A stretch of DNA of 64,000 nucleotides from Ruminococcus sp. (GTDB lineage Bacteria > Bacillota > Clostridia > Oscillospirales > Acutalibacteraceae), in NCBI GenBank assembly GCA_022779485.1, contig JALFTC010000046.1, forward strand, positions 1-64,000. Direction: 5' to 3'. Positions within the stretch are counted from its first letter, which is position 1. Every line of letters starts with the position of its first letter. This document shows positions 25,932 to 34,514 of this stretch, in pieces. A program made the translations under genes and the position numbers. The notes under the pieces are model-generated. The model did no database searches. It saw nothing but the letters and a program-made list of their open reading frames with translations, and was not told the origin of the DNA.

Positions 25932-27623
25932 ATGGGCTTTACAAGCAATGCAAAATCTGCAAAAGAAAAAATTGTTGCTCCTAACCTGAAAAAGAGAAAT
26001 TTGGTGGAACTGATATGCTCCTACGGTGTAACTATTCTGTCCCTTATCTTTTTTGGTTATGTGGCGATTATGTCGGTGTTTCAAACCTCTGTCATCGACC
26101 CTGCAAACTTTGGAGGAGAACACATCCTTTACGAAAAGGACGACCTGGCTATGAACTTCTTTCTGCTGGGGGCTTTCTTCCTTGTTATCTTTGGGCTGAG
26201 GCGGTATGCAAATGCATTCCTGAAAATCAGCGATACCATTTTAATGGCGGGACTGGCTATTTACACAGTAACCTTAGGTTTTATTTGGATATTTATGGTG
26301 GAGAGCATACCTGCCGCCGACTCGGGAACAGTTACCCAAACAGCTATGGAGGTTGCAAAGGACAACTATAATTCGTTCATTACAAGCAACAACGAATTTT
26401 ACAACAATGTAAGCTACTACCAGCTATATCCTTTCCAGCTGGGATATGTATTTATCTGTGAGATTTTTTACAGAATTTTCGGTACAGACTCCTCTATGAT
26501 AATGCAGGTAGTGAATGTACTGGCTCTTACAACCCTTTATATGGCTATCATCAAGATAAGCAAGATGATTTTCAACAGCAAGGCTGTTACATTCATTACA
26601 ATCTTTATGCTTGCAGGATGCGTACAAGCTATATTCTTTACCACATTTGTTTACGGTAACCTAATCGGTATTGCAAGTGCAATGTGGGGATGCTACTTCG
26701 TTATAAAGTTTATGCAAAGCGAAAAGAAAAACAGATACCTGCTGTTTATCCCTGCCTCATTGCTTATGGCATTGTCCATTATTGCAAAGTACAACAATAT
26801 GATTTGGCTTGTCGCTGTTAGCATTGGCTTGATTATTTATGTGATAAGGTCAAAAAAGTGGCTTTACCTTGTTTCGGTTGCATTTGTTTGCCTGATTGCC
26901 GTAGGTTCATTTAACCTTATTATTTATAGTTACGAATCAAGAAGCGGTGTTAAGCTTGGTGACGGTGTAAGTCAAACCCTTTACCTTGACGCCGGTCTTA
27001 ACGAGTCCGGTATGGCTCCCGGTTGGTACAATGATTTGAGCAAATCAAACTATCTCAATGCCAACTGCAACACAGAGGAGGCAAACAAAATTGCCAAAGA
27101 GGACATTGAAATAAGAAAGGCAAAATTCAAGTCCGACCCTGCATACACAAGGGATTTCTTTAGCAAAAAGGTGCTTTCACAGTGGAACGAGCCTTCATAC
27201 GAAAGCCTGTGGGTAAGTCAGGTTAAGGCACATACCTTTGGCGAAATCGAGGACGGTTCATTACTCCAAAGCATATACACAGGCGGATGGAGCAAATTCT
27301 TCTACGACTATTTTGACTTCTTCCAAATGATTTCATTCATCCTCTTTGCTGTGGGTATGGCAGCACTAATCAAAAAGAAAATCGGTGCAGAGGCAATAAT
27401 GATAGTTTCCGGACTAATCGGAGGTTTCCTATATCACCTGCTGTTTGAGGCAAAAAGCCAGTATGTGCTTACATACTTCATCATTATGTTGCTGTTCGCC
27501 TCCTACGGACTTTACTTCATTCTCAAGCCAAGAACATTTGGCGGTGACGAAAGCTCCGAAAAGAAAACTGTAGGCAAATACATCCAAAACATCATTATGA
27601 AGATTGAAAGCAAAACAAGATAA
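25932..27623 (+). CDS. Polytopic membrane protein, GT-C glycosyltransferase-like
   Basis: 563 residues with about 11-12 hydrophobic segments. After a cytoplasmic start, the first extracytoplasmic loop has ESIPAADSGTVTQTAME (an acidic site where GT-C enzymes have their catalytic Asp/Glu), then many helices and a soluble loop (about 330-430). The C-terminal tail is charged. This is the plan of PMT/ArnT-type enzymes, which transfer sugars from lipid phosphate donors; no closer family is recognised. AAAGGA precedes the ATG; it is monocistronic with its own promoter and terminator. Confidence 0.7.
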   Translation: MGFTSNAKSAKEKIVAPNLKKRNLVELICSYGVTILSLIFFGYVAIMSVFQTSVIDPANFGGEHILYEKDDLAMNFFLLGAFFLVIFGLRRYANAFLKISDTILMAGLAIYTVTLGFIWIFMVESIPAADSGTVTQTAMEVAKDNYNSFITSNNEFYNNVSYYQLYPFQLGYVFICEIFYRIFGTDSSMIMQVVNVLALTTLYMAIIKISKMIFNSKAVTFITIFMLAGCVQAIFFTTFVYGNLIGIASAMWGCYFVIKFMQSEKKNRYLLFIPASLLMALSIIAKYNNMIWLVAVSIGLIIYVIRSKKWLYLVSVAFVCLIAVGSFNLIIYSYESRSGVKLGDGVSQTLYLDAGLNESGMAPGWYNDLSKSNYLNANCNTEEANKIAKEDIEIRKAKFKSDPAYTRDFFSKKVLSQWNEPSYESLWVSQVKAHTFGEIEDGSLLQSIYTGGWSKFFYDYFDFFQMISFILFAVGMAALIKKKIGAEAIMIVSGLIGGFLYHLLFEAKSQYVLTYFIIMLLFASYGLYFILKPRTFGGDESSEKKTVGKYIQNIIMKIESKTR

Positions 27624-27643
27624 ATCTTTATTAAAACAATTTC

Positions 27644-27680
27644 AAGGTCGGGTAATCCAAAAGATTGCCCGACCTTTTTG
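27644..27680 (+). terminator. Terminator of the GT-C-like gene
   Basis: 14-bp stem AAGGTCGGGTAATC / GATTGCCCGACCTT (one wobble), loop CAAAA, then TTTTT. Confidence 0.9.
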
Positions 27681-27713
27681 AGTGATTATATATTAAGCAA
27701 ACACTCGCATAAC

Positions 27714-27744
27714 AAAAAGGGTTGCCACAATAATGTGACAACCC
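27714..27744 (-). terminator. Terminator of the Na/Pi cotransporter gene
   Basis: 11-bp stem GGGTTGCCACA / TGTGACAACCC, loop ATAA; TTTTT follows on the minus strand. Confidence 0.8.
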
Positions 27745-27780
27745 AAAATCAACCATATTATACTTTAAAGCAAATTCTTA

Positions 27781-29448
27781 TTAATCCTCGTCTACAACTG
27801 ATCTAAGCTTTTTGCTTGGAATGGAAAAGGCTACATTATTTGCGTGGTCACCCACTCTTTCCAGTGTGGTGAGCATTTCAAGGAATACAGTGCCGTTCTC
27901 TGCCGAGCAAAGACCGCCGTTCATTCTCCTGATATGATTTGCTTTATAAGCGTCAACATAATCGTCCAGCTCATCCTCTGTGGCTACAACCTCTTCTGCA
28001 AGAACAGGGTCAGGGTTTTGAGTGTTGAACATTTTAAATCCGCTGTCAAGCAGGGAAATGACAAGGGAATCAAGGTGCTTAAGCTCGCTAAGTGCATCCT
28101 CGGAGAAGTTAATCTTGCCCTCCAGCATAGTTTTTACACATTCGGTAATATTCTCTGCATGGTCGCCTATACGCTCCAAATCCTGAATTGCAGAGTACAT
28201 AACGCCCATAATCTTTCTGTCCTCGTCCGAAATATCCAAACCGTTAATCTTAACAATGTAGCTTGTAATTTCGTGGGTTAAGAAATCCACAACCTTTTCG
28301 TTCTTTTCAACCTTTTCAATTAGCTTTACATCTTGGTTAAAGAATGACTTTATAGCATAATCGTAGCTTTTCCTTGCCAAGGCGCTAAGTCTTTCGCACT
28401 CTTTTTCAACCTGTCTGACAGCCATGGGAGGTGTTGTAAGGATACGGTTGTCAAGGTAAACTGTGCCCATTTTCTCCTTATCATCTTCAAGGTCAGGCAG
28501 GATAAGCCTTGTGATTTTGATAATCAAGTTGGAGCAAGGGAGAAGTATTACTGTTATTAAAATATTAAAAATGATGTGGGCGGCGGAAATCTGAGCCGCT
28601 ACGCCAACCTTGTCTGCCGGCAAGAAATAATTGATAATGTCTGTGAAAGGCAGGAACACCGCAACCACAGTCATGATGACAGCACCAAAACAGCTGATTA
28701 ACAGGTTGGAAAGTGCAATCTGCTTTGCTGTTCTGTTAGCACCTAAAGAGGAGAGAATAGCTGCAGAACAAGCACCAACATTAAAGCCAAACACAACATA
28801 CACAGCCTGGTCAAGGCTTGTGATAACTCCTGCTGTGGCAAGTGCCATCAAAATACCAACAGATGCCGAGGAGCTTTGAATGATGCCTGTAAATACTACA
28901 CCAACTAAAAGTCCCAAAAGAGGGAAAGAAAGCTTGTCCGCAATGCTGAGGAACGCCTCACTTTCGCCCATAAAACGCAGATTTTCACTCATTAGAGAAA
29001 GACCCAAAAACAGCATACCAAAGCCTGCTGCAATTTGTCCGTAGTACTTGTAGTTGTTCTTTTTAACGAATGTGATGATAAGTGCGCCAATGAAAATAAA
29101 TATAGGCACAAATGCCTTGATATCAATAGCCAAAAGCAGTGAAGTTACCGTTGTACCGATTTTCGCACCAAACAGCACACCGATTGCCTGTCCAAACTCC
29201 ATAAGACCTGCGTTTGCAAAGCCCACAACCATAGCGTCGGTTGCAGATGAGCTTTGGATAACACCTGTTACCAAAACACCAACAAGCATAGCAATAAACT
29301 TATTGCTTGTTATTTTTTCAAGCAGATTACGAAGTTTGCTACCTGCCGCAAGTTCAAGACCTTCTCCCATACTTTTCATACCAATAAGGAAAAGTCCCAG
29401 TCCACCAAGTGCCATAATCACATTAAGCACCATACTGTAAGCATCCAT
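27781..29448 (-). CDS. Na/phosphate cotransporter (NptA/PNaS family) fused to PhoU-like domain
   Basis: 555 residues: two inverted Na/Pi repeats, each with the QSSSA signature (VIQSSSATDAM and IIQSSSASVGIL), embedded in 8-9 membrane helices; then a cytoplasmic PhoU-like helical domain (about 340-550; IQDLERIGDHAENI and LTTLERVGDHANNV are the paired PhoU metal motifs). It imports phosphate, or in some members exports it, with sodium. GGAGGT is 7 nt before the ATG. Monocistronic. Confidence 0.9.
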   Translation of the reverse strand: MDAYSMVLNVIMALGGLGLFLIGMKSMGEGLELAAGSKLRNLLEKITSNKFIAMLVGVLVTGVIQSSSATDAMVVGFANAGLMEFGQAIGVLFGAKIGTTVTSLLLAIDIKAFVPIFIFIGALIITFVKKNNYKYYGQIAAGFGMLFLGLSLMSENLRFMGESEAFLSIADKLSFPLLGLLVGVVFTGIIQSSSASVGILMALATAGVITSLDQAVYVVFGFNVGACSAAILSSLGANRTAKQIALSNLLISCFGAVIMTVVAVFLPFTDIINYFLPADKVGVAAQISAAHIIFNILITVILLPCSNLIIKITRLILPDLEDDKEKMGTVYLDNRILTTPPMAVRQVEKECERLSALARKSYDYAIKSFFNQDVKLIEKVEKNEKVVDFLTHEITSYIVKINGLDISDEDRKIMGVMYSAIQDLERIGDHAENITECVKTMLEGKINFSEDALSELKHLDSLVISLLDSGFKMFNTQNPDPVLAEEVVATEDELDDYVDAYKANHIRRMNGGLCSAENGTVFLEMLTTLERVGDHANNVAFSIPSKKLRSVVDED

Positions 29449-29620
29449 ACATCTTACCTCCGGTAAAGCAGTCGTTATGTATAGGATTATTTTTACAAAT
29501 TACCCTAATGTAATTGTAATATATCACCTTGTCAATAAAATTCCTTAAAAGAATATTAAAAAAATATTAAATATAGGTTAAATCTAATATAAATTTACCG
29601 CCCTGAATTATACATTTTGA

Positions 29621-29661
29621 CAAAAGAAATCCCAATACTAATCACTTGAGCATTGGGATTT
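29621..29661 (-). terminator. Probable terminator of rqcH
   Basis: 10-bp stem AAATCCCAAT / ATTGGGATTT around a 15-nt loop; CTTTTG follows on the minus strand. Confidence 0.6.
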
Positions 29662-29694
29662 TCAAATTATTTACTTTCTTTGACTGAAAAACTA

Positions 29695-31428
29695 TCAAAT
29701 AGTTTCCTTAGGATTTACATACACAGTTTTGTTTTTTACATAAATCACCATACCCGGCTTTGCACCCCTTGGCTTGCTGACATTTTTTACAATGGTGTAG
29801 TCCACAGGAACATTGGTGCTTTCCTTTGCCTTACTGTTGTATGCCGCAAGGGATGCCGCCTCTTTTATTGCGGTGTCGCTGATTTCCCTGTTGTCACTTA
29901 CAATGATAACATGACTTCCGTGAATATCCTTTGTGTGGAGCCACATATCATAGTTCCTTGCAGTTTTAAGGGTTAATTTGTCGTTTTGCTTGTTGTTTCT
30001 TCCCACATATATTGTAAAACCGTCGGAGGATTTGTACTCCTTCGGTGGCAGAGTTTTAACCTTTTTGTTTCCCTTTGAGCCTGCACTTTGGCGAACATAT
30101 CCCTCTTCTGCAAGCTCAAGGCGTATCTCGGAAAGCTCCCTTTCGCTTTCGCAACGGGATAGGCTTTCCTGAACAGAGTCAATATACTCCAACTCCTCCT
30201 GTGCCTTTTTAATCTGGACTGTAAGCATCTCTTCCCTTGTCTTTGCACGGCGGTAATCCTTGTAGTACTTTTGCACATTTTGGCTTGGATTCAAGGTAGG
30301 ACTCAGCTTTATCTTAATCTTTTCATTGTCATTATAGTAGTCCTCCACCTCAATAAAGCTTTGACCACGAACCATCCTGTATATATTTGCTTGGAGCAAA
30401 TCGCCCTTTTTTCTAAGTTCTTCTCTGTTAAGGCTTTCGGAAAGTTCCCTTTGCTGAACCGCTATTTTTCTTGCAAGCTTATCTTTAATATTGGAGCAAA
30501 GCCGGAACAAATCCTGTCCCTTAACCTTAATTCGCTCCGCTTTATCCCTTTCGTAATAGAAGGAATCAAGCATTTGAGAAAAGGACAAAAACCTCTTTTT
30601 ACTTGCCATTTCCCCATATTGCATTATGTCGGCAAAGGCAATGTCAAAGGGTTTGCCGTCAGGCTTTATCATCATTGTAGGACAGCTTTTGCCCTCAATA
30701 ATATATTCTCGGAGCTTGTCTATTTTTTCAATCAGCTTTACCTTGTCAACAACTGTAACTTCCCTGTTACTTTCAACGCCGATTTGGTACTCAAGCTCCC
30801 TTGCAATAATGGGAGAAATACCCTGCATTGCAGAAAGCAAAGCCTTGGAAAGCTTCATCTCTCCGGGAGTGTCAAGGGATTTCTGCACAATTTCCCTGCT
30901 GTTGCTTGTCAGAATACAAAGCTTATCCTGTTTTGGCGGTAACTCATACCTTATGTTTGGCAAAACAAGTCTTTGGGTGCTCATTGTAAAGTCAACACGC
31001 TTTAGTGCGTCAACAATATTGTCATTTTCGTCAACAAGGATTATGTTGCTGTACTTTCCCATAATTTCAACGCATAGGGAAAGATTCACCCTGTCCCCAA
31101 GCTCGTTGGTGGCAATAAAGTCAAGGAACAAAATCCTTTCCAACTCCGGCTGACGAATATCCACAAGCTTAGCTCCGCCCAGTCTTTTTCTTAGCAACAT
31201 ACAAAGCATTGGCGGTGTTGCAGGATTTTCCGGAGAATGTTCGGTAAAACACACCCTTGGAGAATTTGCACGGGTGGATATAAGGAGCTTTTTGTTTCCG
31301 TTTTTTGAACGGAGAGCAATAACAATTTCATCCCTGTTTGGCTGATGAATTTGGCTCACCCTTGCGTCTATTGAATTTTCCTTTATTTCTTCTTTTACAT
31401 AGTGAAGCATAACTCCGTCAAAAGCCAT
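29695..31428 (-). CDS. rqcH: NFACT family protein RqcH (Rqc2 homologue)
   Basis: 577 residues. NFACT-N domain at the start (MAFDGVMLHYVKEEI, VSQIHQPNRDEIVI), a helix-hairpin-helix and coiled-coil middle (about 180-430) and the NFACT-R domain (GFTIYVGRNNKQND, DMWLHTKDIHGSHVII) at the end. RqcH adds C-terminal alanine tails to peptides on stalled 50S subunits; the older annotation was fibronectin-binding protein. GAGGTGA precedes the ATG. A repeat fragment (31453-31470) separates it from rlmH. Confidence 0.93.
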   Translation of the reverse strand: MAFDGVMLHYVKEEIKENSIDARVSQIHQPNRDEIVIALRSKNGNKKLLISTRANSPRVCFTEHSPENPATPPMLCMLLRKRLGGAKLVDIRQPELERILFLDFIATNELGDRVNLSLCVEIMGKYSNIILVDENDNIVDALKRVDFTMSTQRLVLPNIRYELPPKQDKLCILTSNSREIVQKSLDTPGEMKLSKALLSAMQGISPIIARELEYQIGVESNREVTVVDKVKLIEKIDKLREYIIEGKSCPTMMIKPDGKPFDIAFADIMQYGEMASKKRFLSFSQMLDSFYYERDKAERIKVKGQDLFRLCSNIKDKLARKIAVQQRELSESLNREELRKKGDLLQANIYRMVRGQSFIEVEDYYNDNEKIKIKLSPTLNPSQNVQKYYKDYRRAKTREEMLTVQIKKAQEELEYIDSVQESLSRCESERELSEIRLELAEEGYVRQSAGSKGNKKVKTLPPKEYKSSDGFTIYVGRNNKQNDKLTLKTARNYDMWLHTKDIHGSHVIIVSDNREISDTAIKEAASLAAYNSKAKESTNVPVDYTIVKNVSKPRGAKPGMVIYVKNKTVYVNPKETI

Positions 31429-31452
31429 AATTTCACCTCTTTCTGTAATTAT

Positions 31453-31470
31453 GGAAACACTGAATAAATT
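31453..31470 (+). repeat. Solo MITE terminal repeat
   Basis: GGAAACACTGAATAAATT matches 17 of the 18 first bases of the MITE ends at 9732 and 49668 apart from known variation. The last bases overlap the rlmH stop codon. No partner end is seen nearby, so it is a remnant or a truncated insertion. Confidence 0.6.
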
Positions 31471-31951
31471 ACTTGTGATATTTTCCGTTACTGCTTATCT
31501 GAAAACTGCGGTAAATCTGCTCCGTAAGCATTACCCTTGCCATTTGGTGAGGGAAGGTCATTTTCCCCATAGACAGCTTAAAGTCTGCCCTCTGCTTAAC
31601 CTCCTCGGAAAGTCCCCAGCTTCCGCCGATTACAAAGTTCAGGGTGCTTTTTCCGTCAAGTTGAACATTGTCTACAAGTTTAGACAGTTCAGGTGAGGAT
31701 ATAACCTTACCCTCAATGCACATAGCTACGGTGTAGTCAGCGGGCTTTATCTTTTGGAGGATAGCACTTCCCTCCTCCTGCAAAATGTGCTGAATCTGCT
31801 TTTCATTTGGGACGGAGTTCACCTTGCACTCTGAAAGCTCAATGACAGAAAATTTGCAAAATGAAAAAAGTCGCTTGCTGTACTCCTTAATTGCGTCTAC
31901 CCAGTATTTTTCTTTTAATTTTCCTATACAAATTATGTTAACTGACAGCAT
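31469..31951 (-). CDS. rlmH: 23S rRNA (pseudouridine1915-N3)-methyltransferase
   Basis: 160 residues, SPOUT fold. Family signatures: IICIGKLKEKYW at the start, FVIGGSWGLSEEVKQRADFKLSMG, and the C-terminal MTFPHQMARVMLTEQIYR with the YHK tail. Modifies helix 69 of 23S rRNA. The ATG overlaps the upstream stop by 1 nt (TAATG) with no own ribosome site, so it is coupled. The last codon abuts a MITE fragment. Confidence 0.96.
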   Translation of the reverse strand: MLSVNIICIGKLKEKYWVDAIKEYSKRLFSFCKFSVIELSECKVNSVPNEKQIQHILQEEGSAILQKIKPADYTVAMCIEGKVISSPELSKLVDNVQLDGKSTLNFVIGGSWGLSEEVKQRADFKLSMGKMTFPHQMARVMLTEQIYRSFQISSNGKYHK

Positions 31952-32739
31952 TAGAACAGTATTACCTTTCCGTTACTTTCCACAGGTGCTACATCAATGG
32001 TGTAGTCATAGTCACGCCTAAATCCCCTTTGAGTCAAAACTCCCAAGCTTTCATTAAGAGCAATCTCAGGGCGGTTGTTGTCTTGACTTAGGTGACCAAG
32101 CATAATACGCATTGTTCCGTTCTCAATAATTTCCGGCAATTCCATTGCACAGCTTTCGTTTGACAGGTGACCGTTGGAGGACAAAATCCTCTGCTTTAAA
32201 TAATATGGATAAAATCCGTTTTTAAGCATATCAATATCGTGGTTGCTCTCCAGTACAAGGGCATCCACACCGTAAAAGGCATTTCTCACCTCATCACTTA
32301 CAATGCCAAGGTCGGTTGCAACCATTGCCTTGCGGTTGTCGGAGGTGGTAACACGGTAACAGCAAGGCTCAATTGTGTCGTGATTTGTGGGAAAAGCCTC
32401 CACCAGCATATCACCCAAAGCAATCTCCTTAGAAATTATGTGAGTTTCTGCACCTGACTCTAACCTGTTATCACTGATAAGTCCCTCCATTGTACCCTCT
32501 GTGGCAAATACGGGAATATTGTTCTTCTTTACAAGCACCCTCAGGGCTGAACAGTGGTCAATATGCTCGTGAGTGATGAACACACCTCTGATTTTCTTAA
32601 TATCTATGTCATTGTTGCCAAGGGCATTTTCAATTTGCTTACAGCTTCTTCCGGCGTCTATTAAAATTCCGCCATCAGATGAACCTATGTAGTAACTGTT
32701 TCCCTTACTTCCGCTGAAAAGGGGTATTAGCTTTGCCAT
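31951..32739 (-). CDS. MBL-fold metallo-hydrolase (YycJ/WalJ-like)
   Basis: 262 residues. The metal motif THEHIDHCSAL (HxHxDH) is intact, with SNHDIDML and LGHLSQDNN (further His ligands) downstream. In Bacillus the YycJ protein is linked to cell-wall/division coordination and nuclease activity; here only the fold is certain. The gene overlaps rlmH start by 1 nt, the usual yycJ-rlmH pairing. GAGGAAT precedes the ATG. Confidence 0.85.
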   Translation of the reverse strand: MAKLIPLFSGSKGNSYYIGSSDGGILIDAGRSCKQIENALGNNDIDIKKIRGVFITHEHIDHCSALRVLVKKNNIPVFATEGTMEGLISDNRLESGAETHIISKEIALGDMLVEAFPTNHDTIEPCCYRVTTSDNRKAMVATDLGIVSDEVRNAFYGVDALVLESNHDIDMLKNGFYPYYLKQRILSSNGHLSNESCAMELPEIIENGTMRIMLGHLSQDNNRPEIALNESLGVLTQRGFRRDYDYTIDVAPVESNGKVILF

Positions 32740-32759
32740 TTTTATTCCTCTCTAATCAC

Positions 32760-32784
32760 AAAAATAGGGATACTTTCGTACCCC
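32760..32784 (-). terminator. Terminator of murA
   Basis: 7-bp stem GGGGTAC / GTATCCC with a GAAA tetraloop on the minus strand (one wobble), then TATTTTTG. Confidence 0.6.
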
Positions 32785-32812
32785 TACAAACAAATCATTA
32801 TTTAAACAAGCC

Positions 32813-34105
32813 CTAAACAGACTCTGCAAGCTCGCCCTCAGGGTCGTACACCTTTTTGATGTCTGCCCCAAGCTCACGGAACTTTTCAACAACCTCTTCA
32901 TATCCTCTCTCGATATACTGAATGTTGCTGATTACTGTTTTACCGTTGGCTGTAAGTGCGGCTATAATCATTGCGGCACCTGCTCTAAGGTCAGTAGCCT
33001 TTACAGATGCAGGTTTAAGAGGTCTTCCGCCCTCAATGATAGCAAGTCTTCCCTCAACGGAAATCTTTGCGTCCATTCTCTGAAGCTCGCTAATGTACTG
33101 GTAACGGTTATCCCACACATTTTCGTTTATAATGCTTGTTCCGTTACAGGATGTGAGCATTGCAACAAACTGTGGCTGACAGTCGGTAGGGAATCCGGGA
33201 TGAGGCATTGTCTTGATGTTACAACGGGTAAGATTTTTGCCCCTTGCGTCAACACGCACAGCCTCGTCATATTCTTCAATTTCACAGCCGATTTCACGGA
33301 GCTTTGCGGTAATTGAGTCAAGATGCTTTGGAGTGATGTTCTTAACTGTTACAACGCCCCTTGTTGCTGCTGCGGCAGCCATATAGGTTCCTGCCTCAAT
33401 CTGGTCGGGGATTATGGAATATGTGATACCTCTAAGGTACTCTACACCACGGATTTTGATTACATCTGTACCGGCACCACGGATATTTGCACCCATTGAG
33501 TTAAGGAAGTTTGCCAAATCGACTACATGGGGTTCCTTGGCACAGTTTTCAATTACAGTAAGACCCTCTGCCTTAACTGCTGCAAGCATTAGGTTGATTG
33601 TTGTACCAACAGAAACAACATCAAGATAAATGTTGTTGCCCTTTAGTTTGCCTCCGCTGCTTTTGATGTCAATAGCACCGTCAGAAATTTCGTGAGTACA
33701 ACCCATTGCCTCAAAGCCCTTAAGGTGTTGGTCAATAGGTCTTACGCCAAAGTTACATCCGCCGGGAAGCAAAACCTTTGCCTTGCCGAATCTGCCAAGC
33801 AAAGCACCAAGGAGATAGTATGATGCCCTCATACCTCTGACAAGGTCTGTTGTTGCCTCATGGGTTCTTATGTTGCGTGGGTCTATATCAAGTGTTGATT
33901 TATTTACTCTTTTAACATCAGCACCCATCTCTTTGAGAATAGTGCCGATAAGGGTTACATCGCTAATGTTTGGTATATTTTCAACTCTGCAAGGCTCGTC
34001 ACAGAGAATAACGCCGGGGATTATTGCAACTGCCGCATTTTTTGCACCGCTTATTGTAACCTCGCCGTTAAGCTGTTTTCCACCGTTAACTACAAATTTG
34101 TTCAA
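32813..34105 (-). CDS. murA: UDP-N-acetylglucosamine 1-carboxyvinyltransferase
   Basis: First committed step of peptidoglycan synthesis: adds enolpyruvyl from PEP. 430 residues. Conserved KNAAVAI near the N-terminus, the fosfomycin-target cysteine Cys117 in LLPGGCNFGVRP, and the late GYEEVVEKFRELGADI. The start is a TTG at 34105 (MNKFVVNGG) with GGAGTG 9 nt upstream. A TTG five codons earlier (34120) lacks a site. Single gene, ended by its own terminator. Confidence 0.95.
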   Translation of the reverse strand: MNKFVVNGGKQLNGEVTISGAKNAAVAIIPGVILCDEPCRVENIPNISDVTLIGTILKEMGADVKRVNKSTLDIDPRNIRTHEATTDLVRGMRASYYLLGALLGRFGKAKVLLPGGCNFGVRPIDQHLKGFEAMGCTHEISDGAIDIKSSGGKLKGNNIYLDVVSVGTTINLMLAAVKAEGLTVIENCAKEPHVVDLANFLNSMGANIRGAGTDVIKIRGVEYLRGITYSIIPDQIEAGTYMAAAAATRGVVTVKNITPKHLDSITAKLREIGCEIEEYDEAVRVDARGKNLTRCNIKTMPHPGFPTDCQPQFVAMLTSCNGTSIINENVWDNRYQYISELQRMDAKISVEGRLAIIEGGRPLKPASVKATDLRAGAAMIIAALTANGKTVISNIQYIERGYEEVVEKFRELGADIKKVYDPEGELAESV

Positions 34106-34514
34106 GATTGCACACTCCAATATGTTATGTTTATGGTATATGCTTTTTATTCCGAAATATTAGAAAAAATTATAACAATATTTTAACCTTTTTTTCTAAT
34201 AAAAAATTAAAAATCACAATTTAAAATAAAGACTAATTAATATATTACCCCTAAACACAATTCAAGTCAATCTTTATTCTTGATTGTAACCCTTTTTGTG
34301 AAACTTGTATGCAATTTGAAATTTGCTTGTAATCTTTTTTAAAGAATTTGACTGTTTGCATCAGTATTTGTAATTTTTCTGTAAATAATTCTTTAAAAGA
34401 ATAAACATTTGTTCTATTTTCTTTTAGATAATTATTTAGCGGAATTAAAACAAATAACAACGCAACAAACAGTTGCTTTTTCAAAAATCACTTCAAAGTT
34501 GTAATAATTCGTGC
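34106..34514 (-). other. 409-nt gap between comM and murA, no clear gene
   Basis: AT-rich. Holds the murA upstream region and a poorly supported 77-codon reading (34251-34484, TTG start, hydrophobic N-terminus then no recognisable domain, no good ribosome site). TATAAT occurs at about 34170 on the minus strand, probably the murA -10. Nothing else is seen. Confidence 0.6.

Noticed and set aside
31451..31696. Plus-strand reading beginning METLNKLL
   Set aside because: Starts inside a MITE end repeat and runs antisense to rlmH; no ribosome site.
34251..34484. A 77-codon reading with hydrophobic start between comM and murA
   Set aside because: TTG start without a good ribosome site, no domain, AT-rich intergenic base use. 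Kept only as a note.
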